This document shows, piece after piece, positions 11,152 to 22,186 of a stretch of DNA of 64,000 bases; positions within the stretch are counted from its first letter, which is position 1; each line of letters starts with the position of its first letter. A program made the translations under genes and the position numbers. The notes beneath the pieces are model-generated. The model did no database searches and was not told the DNA's origin. It saw only the letters and a program-made list of their open reading frames with translations. This DNA comes from Diaporthe sp. PMI_573 (Eukaryota > Ascomycota > Sordariomycetes > Diaporthales > Diaporthaceae). The stretch spans positions 372,001 through 436,000 of the forward strand of contig JAJTUP010000029.1 in assembly GCA_021399435.1 (NCBI GenBank). Reading direction: 5' to 3'.

Positions 11152-12228
11152 ATGGTCGACACACTCTCCCTCGAAGGCAAGGTAGCCATCATCACCGGCT
11201 CAGGCCGCGAGACTGGAATCGGCGCGGCCACTGCGATAGCGCTCGCCCGGAATGGAGCGTCGGTGACCATCAACTACGTGTCGGACGCGACGGCCCCGAG
11301 GGCGGCCAATGTTCTCAAGAGCATCCACGAGGCCGGCGGCAAGGCCATCGCCGTCCGGGCGGACGTGACTAAGCCGGAAGAGGCCAAGAGGCTCGTGGAC
11401 GAGACGCTCAAGGGCTTCAACACGGACAAGATCGATATTCTGAGTGAGTTACATCTATGCGCAGAATCCTACTTGGGGCATTGCCAGTGGCGAAAGACCC
11501 CCGCACGAAACGGGTTCCCCACAGTGTACGACGATGGCTGACTCGTGTTACCCAAAATCCAAAGTCAACAACGCGGGCGCTGTCTACGGCGGGCCGAAGT
11601 TGATGGAGGTTACACCGGATGAGATCGATGCCACCTTCGCGACGTCGGTCCGTGGGCCGATCCTGCTTATGCAGGCCACTGTTCCACACATGCCCCGTTT
11701 TGGCCGCATCATCAACATCTCGTCTGTGGCGTCCAAGCCGATTACCGTCGAGGGCGTTGCTCTCTATGGCGGAGGCAAGGCGGCCATGGATCAGATCACT
11801 TTTGCCGTGGCGGCTGAGGTACGTGCTTCATCACATGGTTTCATCATACAGCTGTACATGTGTTGGGCTTCCGCTGACGCCGATATCCAGCTCGGCAAGC
11901 ACGGGAAGAACATCACGGTGAACACTGTTGCACCAGGGATCACCACTACAGATATCCTGTTACCCGAAGCTATGGATGCCTTCGACAAGGCGTTAACGCC
12001 CATGGCCAAGGTTGAGGATCGTCCTGGGCACCCCAATGATATCGCGGACACGATCTTGCTGCTGGTTCAGGAGAAGAGCAGATGGATTACTGGCCAGGTA
12101 AGAATACGACGACCACTTCATATCACTCCACCTGCTGGCTTGAGATTCAACACCCTGGTAAAACGCATGCGTGCTGACCGGATTTGAAACAGTACATTTC
12201 GTGCAGTGGTGGAATCACTGGCAACTGA
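11152..12228 (+). CDS. Short-chain dehydrogenase/reductase (FabG-like)
   Basis: NAD(P)-dependent oxidoreductase of the classical SDR family. Four exons: 11152-11443, 11565-11818, 11891-12097, 12193-12228; 262 residues, the normal family length. The cofactor loop TGSGRETGIG is at residues 15-24, NNAG at 99-102, the catalytic Ser at S151 (NISSVAS) and the YxxxK pair at Y165/K169. The usual structural Asn in the helix before the Ser (FxxNVRG) reads Ser125 (FATSVRG). The C-terminus YISCSGGITGN is the standard substrate-loop end. The 3' end converges on the SRPBCC gene 223 bp away. Substrate is unknown; such enzymes reduce polyketide or sugar-derived carbonyls. The charged residue after the beta2 strand could not be used to decide between NADH and NADPH. 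Confidence 0.9.
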
Positions 12229-12451
12229 TTGTTTACAATCGGATGGGTTGGAAAATGTTCACGCTCATCGAAGACAATCAACTACATTTTGTTACCTTGG
12301 CTATCTAGAATAACAGGAAAGTGAAGGTGAAAATAACAACCCAAACTCGGATATCGTGGTATTTGATGCAAACATGAGCAGCACAAGCGACGGAATCCTG
12401 TCAAACAACGATCAAAGTCCCAACCATTCAATGCCCAACAACAAATGACAA

Positions 12452-13319
12452 TCAGGCCACATCCTTCATCTTCTTCGCCTTCTCCGGCTTGGGCTCGACA
12501 CGGTCAGCAATGCCAGGGAAGATAGCCGAGGCCATGACCGCATCCGACACCTTAGCAACCTGCACGGCGACCTTAGCCTTCCACCCAGTCTGGTTCGACT
12601 TGCCGCGGAACCGGAGGTGCAGCACCGTCTCGGTGGCGGAGGCGGCGCTGGCCGCCGAGCTCGCAGTCCCCGCGGGCGCGCCGCCGGGCGTCTCGAGGAG
12701 CAGGGCCCAGGTGAAGTTGACGCCGGCGCGCTCCCCCTTGTAGACGAGGGCGCGGTCGCTCTCGATCAGGGCTACCTCGATGCTGTGGCCTTCGGTTGAG
12801 TCCTTCTTCTTCAGGCCGTAGTCGGGAACGCTGTCGCCGACCTTGAGGGTCTGGAACTTGGGCACGATGGTGGGCGTGCTGCGGAACTTCTCGGGCAGGA
12901 TCTTCTCTACCTTGGCTGGGAGGTACCAGCCGCCGCGGTCCTTGCCCCACTGTACGAGCCATGGCCAGATGTCCTCTGGTGGAGCGTTGACTGCCCAAGT
13001 ATCAGCTATTTGTTTTTCCATATTTGCTTTTTGAAGGCCTCCGGCGCAAGGTAGGATTGGGTTGTAGGTATGGTTGATAGATTTGCAGTGCCTCGTGCGA
13101 AGACGTCTTGTGGTTTTGAAATTGTCTTTTGCTTGGGTCGAAGTACTCACTGGTTCGCTTCTGGTCGTAGACCATCTCTGCATCGGAAATCAAGTTGTCG
13201 CCGAGGTATGTGGCGGCAGGAGTCCTCGGTTTCGCCTGCTGCTGAGCCGTCTCTTGCGGTGTTGCCTCGGCTTGCGCATGGTGCGCTTCGGTAGGTTGGG
13301 GAGCGTGTACGTCAGCCAT
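12452..13319 (-). CDS. SRPBCC (START-like) superfamily protein
   Basis: Two exons, 13319-13151 and 12990-12452, joined by a 160-nt intron (GTGAGT..GCAG), phase 1; 235 residues. The junction restores INAPPEDIWPWLVQWG, the characteristic first strand and helix of the SRPBCC fold, followed by DRGGWY. Members have a deep hydrophobic pocket and act as polyketide cyclases, lipid-transfer or coenzyme-binding proteins. The first ~55 residues (Gln/Ala/Pro-rich) look disordered. A Gly/Ala/Ser linker near residue 170 and a Lys-rich C-terminus are the other features. No signal peptide. It converges with the SDR gene; the two might act in one pathway, but nothing in the sequence proves that. Confidence 0.75.
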
Positions 13320-13997
13320 GATTGATCGCGTGTTGTGGCTACTGGAGACAAGATAGGATGGGACTCTCGAAATATTGCGTTTGAGTTCAATGGAATCCAG
13401 AAAAAAGTGAAAGTATTTGTTTTTCAGAGGGCTTCGAACGACATCATAACGTTTTTATTATTGCGCGTTCCGGGGAAAGCAAATGCCAACGCAGGACAAA
13501 CGCGGAGGGATATACCTATGTTGAAGTTCATGTGTTGGCTGTCAGCCGGACACGTCATGTTCGTGGGAGTTGCTGTCCAACGTGTCCCCTGTCATTCACA
13601 TAATGCAAATCCAGGGAGCCTCGTTGTTGAGACTAAGGCGCGGCATGATTCCAGGGATCACAAAGTCTGGATAAGACTAGTCCACGAGGACTGACACGCG
13701 ACTAGACAAGATTCAACGGCGCAATTTCTTCCCCAGACATGCGACTTTGTCGATTCAAGGCATTACGCCGATTGGTGATAGGCTCTTGATTCGGTCAGAA
13801 ATAAAATTAAGACCAGAAAACGGTTAAGAATTATGTGCACAAGTATCATGACGCGTTGCTTGCCCCCCTGCATATCAGCCTCATTCCACGGATCTTGGCG
13901 AGCTCCCCTTTCCTTCACCTCCTTCTGGAGAAGCAGCACAAACTTTGCGAGCGCCGCAACAAAGACGTCATTCTGTGCCCAGCTGATACGCACTGTT
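13320..13997. other. Intergenic
   Basis: Between the start of the SRPBCC gene and the 3' end of the membrane-protein gene, both on the minus strand. Likely promoter plus terminator; no supported gene. Confidence 0.5.
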
Positions 13998-15416
13998 TCA
14001 TTTATGCTTCCGTCTCCCTGACCAAAAAGACTTCTCAAGGTCGGACGGCGTTGTTGCAACGGGCGCGGGGCTGGCGACCTCGCTGCTTGTGGCATCGGTT
14101 TGGAACACCAGATCCCTTCTCAGCGTCCAGCTGGGCACACTGCCTAGCTGCGCGTCCGAAACGGAAACATCGCACTGTGGTTTCCGTTCGCTTCCACCTA
14201 TCGTGCGTAGTGCAACATTATCCGGCGCTCTCCGGGCTCCAAAAGCCGACTTTTTTGAGGCATCTCCACCACTGCCCGAGATACCACTCTCGATTCGGTC
14301 GGCAACTCGGTAAAGCCAATCTTTATACAACGGCCGACAGACTGTGATGCCGATGCATAACATTTGAGTAGTGATGTCTGCAGCATGCCAGATGAGAATG
14401 TCGACGATGGTCCCTATCATTCGGACGATCAAGTCAGCGGGGTGCAACTTAGACACAAAAATCAGGGAGACTCACGTAAAAAATCACTATTGTCTGAATT
14501 TGCCAGCTTTAGAAAGTTGAGCAAGCGAGCTATGCTGCAAGCCGCGGAGCTGTCGCAACGCATCCGTCAGTGCCAAAATTTGCAACGTTGAGACGTCGCC
14601 GACCGCAGGAGCCACTCACATGTATGAGACACTCATACTGGTGCCTATCAAAATTTGCTCTCGCCTGGGCATCTGCAGCCCCCGGACTAGATACCAAGGG
14701 AACGAGGCGTACCACAGCTCGACAAGGACAATGGACACGCCAGGCACTAGCGCCGCCCAAAACTGCGTGATGGGGTCGCAATGCCCCCCCGGCACCGTGA
14801 TATCCCACGAGTAGCTCACAGGCGTGCAGGAGAACCACAACAGCCACGCCGTTATGAAGACCGCCAAGGACATGAGCGTCACGGGGAAGATGATGAGGAA
14901 CCGGTGGAGCCTGTTGTGGCCGACTATGCTGAGCAAGAAACATGCTATCGAGATCTTGACCGAGATCACGGCGAGGGAGGTGACTGTCTGGCCTATATTG
15001 ACTAGTAGCAGGGCTCTTGATGTTTGGTAGGAGGCAGGATTGGTCATTTCTTGGCCAAGGCCGTAGCACGTTGCTATGGTCAGGAGTATGACATAGACGA
15101 GGAGGCAGAGCTGCAAGTATCAAGGCGGAATTAGTAGCTGTGCCAGAAGCCTGTCCGGGGGCCACCGCGCATGCTAAGCGGTGACCCTCAAAAGGTTGAA
15201 AATAAAGCTAAAGCTTTACCACGAGCCACTAATCGAGAAACGGAAAGTACTTACCACGGCAAAATTGAAGAAGTGGTCGTCGATCCCGTAGTTATGTACC
15301 ACAGCCAGGCGTGTGTAAAGACGGAGGCCGACGAGAATAAACGCGATGACCTGGAACATCCACAAGACACCCAACAGCATGGGAGCCTCCTCACGGAGTG
15401 GCAAGAATTCGGCCAT
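13998..15416 (-). CDS. PTH11-like / fungal rhodopsin-domain integral membrane protein
   Basis: Four exons: 15416-15255, 15110-14620, 14534-14476, 14413-13998; 375 residues. The third intron (62 nt) ends at GATAG with a CTGAC branch site 20 nt upstream, which is the only choice that keeps the frame. The protein shows the fungal seven-helix rhodopsin-domain layout: a first helix (MLLGVLWMFQVIAFILVGLR) followed by RLYTR and the DDHF motif, several hydrophobic helices, a Trp-rich loop with conserved Cys (WFSCTPVSYSWD ... HCDP), and the late motif DILIWHAAD with CRPLYK. A Ser/Pro-rich cytoplasmic tail of about 110 residues follows. The family includes PTH11-type receptors thought to sense surface or nutrient cues at the plasma membrane. 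The start at MAEFLP was chosen as the first in-frame ATG. Confidence 0.8.
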
Positions 15417-16383
15417 CCCTAAAGGCGGTGCAGGAGGCTTGACCTCGTCTTTAGTCGTGTGTCGCTGTGTTGAATGAGCTTGAGCGTAAATGTGCAAGGT
15501 TTGCGCGTGCTATTGAAGCCGTGCCGTCGGTGCGCTTGAGAGTGACAAAGCAAAAGAAATGTGAGGAGGGGATCGTCGCCTTTAATATGACGGAATGATT
15601 TAGGAGAAATCAGGGTCCCCTCATCTGGGCGCCCAACAGGGCGAGATGTCGATTCTGATGTCTAGCGTCACAGTGGCTCTTGGGACCAACACAATTACGT
15701 GGTCCTTTTTGACAGCTGTCACAGAGGTGCAAGATCGAAATAGAATTGGGATCAAGTGACAGGTGGATTTAGTAGTCTCGGCGTGGTGAGCCTGGTCAAA
15801 GATATGTTTCTCGGCGCTGGATCCGGGGTTTTATTCAGAACGAAAAGGGGAATAGCCTCGTGCGCTAATTGACCCGTTGGCTCGACGTCCACCCAACCAC
15901 GTCGGAGTAGACTGCATGTTTTCAGGGAGGCTTTTTCCACGTGCCGAATTTCTACTGAAGTTCATCTTTATTCAGCCCATTTGTAGGAAGCAGCTGAACT
16001 GAGCAACATGTGGTTCATTGTATGCACGTATTGATTTCACATTCCTGAACCCCTTTTCCATAACCCCTATCCCCTAGCTGTCTAAGACCCATGAGATTAT
16101 AAACAAAAGTACATGCCCATTCATTTGATGTGCCTGATGGAGTCTCATCTGAAAGCTGCCCTCTCCCCGACACCTCCGCTGGCTCCTCACCGAAACATGA
16201 CGAACGTTGACGGATTGTATCGTAGCCAACTCTTCTGGTACATTGTCACCGCATGTGCATAAATATATGGCGGTTCTAAACATTCTCATAAATGCTCGTG
16301 TGATCATGCTCAGCCGAAAGTAATGCCTGACTACATTTTGCCCTCCCAACTGCCTGCACATCCAAGACGGAACGCTGTAGCGA
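15417..16383. other. Intergenic
   Basis: About 1 kb between the membrane receptor's start and the 3' end of the small membrane-protein gene, both on the minus strand. No gene seen; open frames near 16074-16655 shadow the next gene. Confidence 0.5.
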
Positions 16384-17013
16384 TCAATTCCCGACCATCC
16401 CCACCTGCTCAGAGGCACTCTTGGCCAGCAGACCGTCCGCCTCTCCGCTATCATCCTCATCTTCGTTCGGCGGCAGCGAGGTATACGAAGGCGGGTGCTG
16501 CGACTCACCGGAGCCAGCAGAGCGCACACCGGCCAGAGTCGAATCGTCCTTTCTACCACCGGGCCCGCTTCCTGTACCATCCTCGGCACGCGCAACGACG
16601 GGCCCCATCTCCAAGTCGGGGGCCGATGAAGCAGCGGCCGCAAAGTTCCAATCACGGTCTACCAACCGCCGTGGGAGTGGAAACCCGCAACAAGTGGTCG
16701 CAGACTTGACGAGATTCCACACTAAGAACGCCCCCGGCGTCAGAGGCCAGAGGAGGGCGGGCAGGACGAAGAACAGCGGCGTGAGGCAGGCGTCACCACG
16801 AGCCCGAGCCGGTATCCATGGCTTTTCTCTTAGACGGGCCGTAGGGTATATTGTGGTGAGGGCGATGCAGGAAACGACGACCCCAAATGTATAGCCGATG
16901 CTGAGCGCGACGGTCAGGAACGTGTGGAAATTATCGTCAAAGAACTCTGGCCTCTCTCGGGGCCACGGCTTCCCGTTGAAGGATGATTCGAATCTTGGGC
17001 TAATAAGCTGCAT
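16384..17013 (-). CDS. Hypothetical small membrane protein, two transmembrane segments
   Basis: Single exon, 209 residues, starting MQLISPRFES. Not recognised. Two hydrophobic segments are clear: about residues 30-54 (FLTVALSIGYTFGVVVSCIA) and about 79-102 (LFFVLPALLWPLTPGAFLVW). A CC pair follows the second segment. The remaining ~100 residues are hydrophilic: Gly/Ser/Asp/Glu-rich with PPSYTSLPP, which resembles a PY (PPxY-like) ligand for WW-domain ubiquitin ligases. This suggests a small membrane adaptor or tail-anchored protein, but that is inference. Confidence 0.7.
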   Translation of the reverse strand: MQLISPRFESSFNGKPWPRERPEFFDDNFHTFLTVALSIGYTFGVVVSCIALTTIYPTARLREKPWIPARARGDACLTPLFFVLPALLWPLTPGAFLVWNLVKSATTCCGFPLPRRLVDRDWNFAAAASSAPDLEMGPVVARAEDGTGSGPGGRKDDSTLAGVRSAGSGESQHPPSYTSLPPNEDEDDSGEADGLLAKSASEQVGMVGN

Positions 17014-17603
17014 CTCTTGTCGTGGCGCGGCTCGGCCGCATTCCTTTGTTACTGACGCGGGCTCCTATTTATTCTGTTGATCGTAGAGGCCGCGTGGTGT
17101 GTTGTTAAAAGGTGAGAGCAGGGTTCGTGGTTGTCGTCTAGGTTCTCAATGAGGTGATGCACTGCCCTGCGTTGAGAAGCACGTGGTGCAGAGAGATAGC
17201 GCGGTCACTGCCTTGTTTCCCAGCCTACATGTCAGCAGCTTGCCCACATTAGGCATTCTCGGTGGGGGGAGCAGGTGTGCCAAGGCGATATCGTAGGATC
17301 CTTCGGAATAGCATTAGTGATATGAGCATCGAGAAATACACACGCATTTGGCTACGCGTATTCTGCCTTACAATAACATTAGCAAAACAAGCCTAGACAA
17401 ACAATGTGGGTTGTGGCTGCTATGCCCGTGGTCGAACAATTTGTAGTACCAACAGAGTTGGATTTAATTAGAGCTGAGAGTTGATGAACTAAATAGCTCG
17501 AGTAACTTATGAACTTCGGAGGCCGCATCGAGCCTGTGTCTCTTGACAAAATCAAAGTGTGTCGTTACAAAAGGGCTGGTACGAATTTTTAAGGGAGCGG
17601 ACA
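17014..17603. other. Intergenic, no gene seen
   Basis: AT-richer stretch with no supported coding signal. Confidence 0.5.
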
Positions 17604-17870
17604 TTATTTTGTGGCGGAGGCGGAATCAATGCTCAGACTGCCGGTGGGAGTGGCGCTGGATCCCGAGGCCGTCAATGGGCTAGCAAGCCAGTCAGGGATT
17701 TGGATATACCATTGGTAGAGCAGATCTGCTGGGCGAATATGATGACCGCGGCTTGCTCCGGCGCCGGTGGCTCCGACCAGGCAGGAGAGGACATCCTTGA
17801 AGAAACCCTGATTTGAGCATAGGCACATTGGGTCGACGCCACAGCCGGACAAGAACCGCGAGGCGCGATT
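17604..17870 (-). pseudogene. Decayed CFEM-domain secreted protein
   Basis: One minus-strand frame reads SGCGVDPMCLCSNQGFF followed by KDVLSCLV, the core of a CFEM domain (eight-Cys fungal extracellular domain). The expected next block, AAVIIFAQQIC, lies in a different frame a few codons later. A Ser/Thr-rich tail of the type that follows CFEM domains (SGSSATPTGSLS) is back in the first frame. The first Cys pair that should follow LP is missing (LPAENRASRFLSGC), and no signal peptide or start codon is found upstream. The short distances leave no room for introns, so two frameshifts and lost cysteines are the simplest reading. Intact relatives are GPI-anchored or secreted proteins, some haem-binding. 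Confidence 0.45.
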
Positions 17871-18262
17871 TTCTGCTGGGAGGGAGACGGGGTCCTAAGG
17901 GAAGTTGTATCTCTCACTGTCGATTGGAGGCTGCCCATTGAATGGAATCAATTCTTATTTAATTGCTTAATTATCTAACAGTCAGTTGATGTATGGTCTT
18001 CACAGCGTGACTCATCACACCTTGCTGAATCTGTCCGCTTAGTTCAAGACTTTGGGCGAAAGCGGAGGAGGGAATTTCCCACGGTCCTCGCAAGTGTGGT
18101 CTTTGGGAGCATGTGACCTCGGGAGGAGAGTAGTGTCAGGTTCACCCGTCACAGACAAGTTCAACTATGTCTATTATGAGGACCAATGCAACGCGTCTTG
18201 TGGCGCCACCGAGTCGCAAATCTTCTCAAAGTGAGAGAATAAAACCAGAGTCTCCAGAGTTC

Positions 18263-18601
18263 TTAATTCTCACCCAAACCAGGCTCCCCGGCATTTTCAT
18301 TCGCGATGTAACCAGCCGCTGCATCACCACCTACAAAACCAGCAACTGTGCCACCTATAACGGTGCATTTCGCAGCTTTAGCCGCGGTGCCACTGCCGGA
18401 CTTCCGAGTCACGGGCACATCGAGCAGGCTTTCAGTATCGAAGAACGAGATACACTGTCCGGCATCATTAGTTGTCTTAGATGGTCGGCCAGCGGGCTTT
18501 GAGCTTCCGCCGAATTTGGGCATGGAGAACCTAGGGAGCGGGGCTGCATAAGCGCCCTCCGATGCAATGCTCACGGCGATGAGAGCGAGGGTAAGTTTTA
18601 G
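18263..18601 (-). pseudogene. Small secreted-protein gene lacking an in-frame start codon
   Basis: The minus-strand frame reads LKLTLALIAVSIASEGAYA, a convincing signal-peptide core, followed by about 90 residues ending GEPGLGEN. The body has two Cys, a Lys/Pro/Ser-rich start and a Gly/Ala-rich segment (VIGGTVAGFVGGDAAAGYIA). No ATG precedes the signal core: going upstream, the frame meets TGA first. No upstream exon with a plausible donor was found, so the gene looks start-less and possibly dead; an unseen 5' exon remains possible. Not assigned to a family. Confidence 0.4.
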
Positions 18602-19591
18602 TTGTGCACAATGGAAGGGTCTAGATCATCCCAATTTGTTATTCTCCCGACCAGCTCAGAGACTCCAGCTTCAGGCGGGCCAGCCGAATTCAACTCGTTG
18701 AGGCTGATATTCTTAGGTACTGCTCAGTGTGACAATTCACGCTGATGTGGTTAAGGCGAAGCCGTGGCATTGAGTTGCCAACTGATCCACTTCCTGAGAT
18801 AAACTGCAATTCCTGCGGTAAGTACTCGACTGGAATGGGATGCGCATGTTCTGAGCTAGCCACTCCCGAGCACATCATTCTACAGCCCATTAGTACTCGT
18901 AAGAACTGCTTCCGTTCCACGTCATTTCTGGACACAGGCTACGGACAAGGACTTGGAGCATGTCAGGATAATTGTGGTATTGCAACGTGGCAACTGTGTG
19001 CACAAGCGTCCATGACGTGGCAGCGGCCTTGGACGTATGCCAGATGGGACAGTGCGATATACACCAGTTGACCCGGCTAAACCCCGGGCCCACAGCTATG
19101 TTACCAAACTAAATCTATGGACTGTTCGAATACGCGTATCGACCGACAATCATGCGACATAAAGGAGATCACGTGGGTCAGCAAAGGGTGAATGTTTTGC
19201 ACAGCTCGGCCGAATACAGAAATCGGAGATGGATGTTACGGGCCAGTCTCCGTACGAATGCGAGCCCCCGTCAATCCCCATAGGTTCCGAGACCGAAAAT
19301 GGCCTAGGTGCGGGTACAGTAGGTCCTTGGCACTGCTCGAAGAAGCCCTGAGGTTGCACCAGACAATCTCGAGGCGACGGACGACTACCCCCCGAGCGGG
19401 TATGTAGAGAAACGCACCCCTCTAATTGGAGGCATTATAGTAGGTGCGTATGGCATAGAGAGGTATTCTGACGAGAGGAATCGACTAATACTCCACACCT
19501 GTCTAAGATATAAAGCATGGGACGATGGGCCAACGACTGGATCTCGGCAGGTGCTGCCACATCTTGCTGCAAGGGCCCGATCAGATAGACA
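18602..19591. other. Intergenic, GH43 promoter
   Basis: No supported gene. A Cys-rich open frame at 18745-19071 contains a strong donor (GTAAGT) inside it and has no signal peptide, so it is not called. Confidence 0.45.
19507..19515 (+). promoter_or_regulatory. TATA-like box of the GH43 gene
   Basis: GATATAAAG about 80 nt before the ATG; position and sequence fit a core promoter TATA element. Confidence 0.4.
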
Positions 19592-21190
19592 ATGCACGCA
19601 AATTGTCTATATTTATTCTTGGCAGGCTTCCTGCTCGCCACCGGCTCGTCCGCCTCGGTACCCAAGGACAGCCGGGCCGAGACGTTCCAGAACCCCGTCC
19701 TGTACGAGGACTACCCCGACAATGACGTCTCCGTAGGTCCAGACGGAGCGTTCTACTTCTCGGCGTCCAACTTCCACTACAGCCCCGGCGCGCCGATCCT
19801 GCGGTCGCTGGACCTGGTGAACTGGGAGCCCGTCGGCCACTCGATCCCTCGCCTGACCTTTGGCGATGGCTACGACCTCCCGCCTGGCGGTCCGAGGGCC
19901 TACCGCGGAGGAACGTGGGCGTCCACGCTGCGGTATCGTGAGAGCAACGGCCAGTGGTACTGGATTGGCTGCACCAACTTCTGGATCACCTGGGTCTTCA
20001 CCGCCAAATCCGTCGAGGGACCATGGACGAACAGCGCCAACTTTGGGGGAGGATTCTGTATGTATGACAATGGCCTGCTCATCGACGACGACGACACTAT
20101 GTACGTCGTCTACGGCAACGGACAGGTCAATGTCTCGCAGCTCAGCACGGATGGCCTCAGCGTGGTGAAGTCCCAGAACGTCCTCAAGGCCTCCGATGTG
20201 CCCACAGACTCGCTCGAAGGCAACAGGATGTACAAGATCAATGGAACATACTACATTCTCAATGACCAGCCCGGATCTACAACTTACATCTGGAAGTCAA
20301 GCAGTCCGTGGGGACCATACGAGCAGAAGATCCTCGTCCAGAACATCGGGACACCAGTTCCGGGCGGCAACTCTCCTCACCAGGGCAGTCTCGTCCAGAC
20401 GGCCAACGGAAACTGGTATTACATGTCTTTCACCTGGGCGTATCCAGCAGGCCGCATGCCAGTGCTGGCCCCAGTGACCTGGGGAGCCGACGGCTTCCCA
20501 GTGTTCGTCAAGGGCTCCAACGGCGGCTGGGGCTCGAGCTACCCCCAGCCCCTCCCAGCAAAACCCCTGTACAAATGGACGCGGACGTACAACTTCCAAG
20601 AGAGCGAGCTGGGCCCGACGTGGGAGTGGAACCACAACCCGGACGTGGCGAGCTACGAGGTCAACAACGGCGTGACGCTCCGGACGGCCAGCGTCACCGA
20701 GGACATCTACTCTGCGCGGAACACGCTGACGCACCGGATCCACGGCGAATTTCCCAAGGGCACCGTCGAGATCGACTTCAGCGGCGCCGCAGACGGCGAC
20801 AGGTTCGGGCTCGCGGCGTTCCGCGACCAGACCGCGTACGTCGGGATCCACCGCAACGGCAGCACGTACACCCTCAAGGCTGTGCAGAACATCACCATGG
20901 ACGAGTGGTCCGGCACGACCACGGGCGCGGGCCAGGAGCTCGCCTCCGCCCCCGTCCCCGCCGGCGCCACGAAGGTGTGGTTCCGCGCGGAGCTTGACGC
21001 CCGGGCGTCCGGGACGAGGGCGGCCAACTTCTTCTACAGCTTTGATGGCGTTAGATTCACGCAGCTTGGGCCGACGTATGAGCTGTACAATGGCTGGGCC
21101 TTCTTCATTGCGTACCGCTTTGGTATCTTTAACTTTGCTACCAAGCAGTTGGGAGGTTCGATTAAGGTCAAGTCTTTCACAGCTGCCTAG
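19592..21190 (+). CDS. Glycoside hydrolase family 43 (beta-xylosidase/arabinofuranosidase type)
   Basis: Secreted hydrolase of xylan or arabinan side chains. Single exon, 532 residues, signal peptide MHANCLYLFLAGFLLATGSS. The N-terminal five-bladed propeller (about residues 30-320) begins with NPVLYEDYPDNDVSVGPDG; D45 is the likely general base. The general acid Glu lies in DSLEGNRMYK (E209). The segment PHQGSLV and the Trp-rich blade ends are typical. From about residue 330 a concanavalin-like beta-sandwich C-terminal domain follows (TRTYNFQESELGPTWEWNHN), as in GH43 enzymes with a GH43_C2 module. No introns. The exact substrate is not decided by sequence alone. It fits the AA9 and class II peroxidase genes as part of a plant cell wall degrading set, though these are not clustered. 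Confidence 0.92.
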   Translation: MHANCLYLFLAGFLLATGSSASVPKDSRAETFQNPVLYEDYPDNDVSVGPDGAFYFSASNFHYSPGAPILRSLDLVNWEPVGHSIPRLTFGDGYDLPPGGPRAYRGGTWASTLRYRESNGQWYWIGCTNFWITWVFTAKSVEGPWTNSANFGGGFCMYDNGLLIDDDDTMYVVYGNGQVNVSQLSTDGLSVVKSQNVLKASDVPTDSLEGNRMYKINGTYYILNDQPGSTTYIWKSSSPWGPYEQKILVQNIGTPVPGGNSPHQGSLVQTANGNWYYMSFTWAYPAGRMPVLAPVTWGADGFPVFVKGSNGGWGSSYPQPLPAKPLYKWTRTYNFQESELGPTWEWNHNPDVASYEVNNGVTLRTASVTEDIYSARNTLTHRIHGEFPKGTVEIDFSGAADGDRFGLAAFRDQTAYVGIHRNGSTYTLKAVQNITMDEWSGTTTGAGQELASAPVPAGATKVWFRAELDARASGTRAANFFYSFDGVRFTQLGPTYELYNGWAFFIAYRFGIFNFATKQLGGSIKVKSFTAA

Positions 21191-22186
21191 CAACTTTCGG
21201 TATTTTAGTTCGTGATCATATTATGCGGTTGAGATGTAGATACAAGTCAAAACGTATTTAAGAAAAAAGCAGTTCAAATATTCAAGATGGAAATAGAACT
21301 GGACTGCCAGTGAATACAGCATCCGCAAGTATGCCTTGACTAGACTGCTACTTTAGGTGATAAGCCCGGAATGACCCGACAACATCATAGTCTCATCTGC
21401 GAGCAACAGGGAATTATCCAGAGTGTTCTCGTTAGAACCCACCAGTGTTGGGAAAAGCCACAAGGGCTCATAAGACCTTTGACAGGTCACAGGCTATCAT
21501 TGACTTTCATTCTTCGCTCGCGGCCGTTTTCTTGAGATCCTTTATGAAATATCGAAATGAGTAAAGGCAACACTTCGAAGCCAGTGAAACATTACCGCTG
21601 ACATGGGCATAAAAACGTGATTCGTCACTTCTCAGACGCCGGGGGTAAGATGGAGCACGTCCACTGGCAATCCAGTTTAATCAGAAACACCATGTACATG
21701 TTTTTCACAATTCATAATGCTGGCTTTGTCAACTGCTCGTCACGGCTTGGCCAACGTGGAAATTCAGGAGACTTTTCACAAGTCTTTTACGGTCTTGTGA
21801 TATCTGATCGAAACCACAATACCCTGCATATGCCAGAGGGCACACAAGTCAATGTCTACACTGCAGCTAAACAAAGAGCCTCGTGTTTCGTACCGCGCTC
21901 TACATCTTTTGTTGTCAACCTAGGCACAATCACCGCATGTCTCTTCTTGAAACAGCACAATTCCTTTGTTATAGACCACACAACACGATGCAATTGTCAA
22001 ACAAGCTGAGAAGAACGCGTCGAACTAAATCCTCGTTGCGCGAAATTGGAAATATAAGTAAAGATCATCACGGCTCTAGTTGGAAACGAATCAATACTCT
22101 CAACAACAACATCATCAACAGCTACACAGCACACTCCCAACTCGGACACTCACACACATAAACCAACGGACAGACCCGAATCAATC
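21191..22186. other. Intergenic, promoter of DUF5519 gene
   Basis: About 1 kb; ends in an A/C-rich leader (about 22095-22170) typical of highly transcribed fungal genes. No gene seen. Confidence 0.45.

Noticed and set aside
13335..13694. 119-codon plus-strand frame in a promoter region
   Set aside because: Starts without ATG, low-complexity content and lies in the upstream region of the SRPBCC gene.
18745..19071. Cys-rich plus-strand open frame of 108 codons with a true ATG
   Set aside because: No signal peptide, contains an internal strong GTAAGT donor, no recognisable pattern; likely chance.
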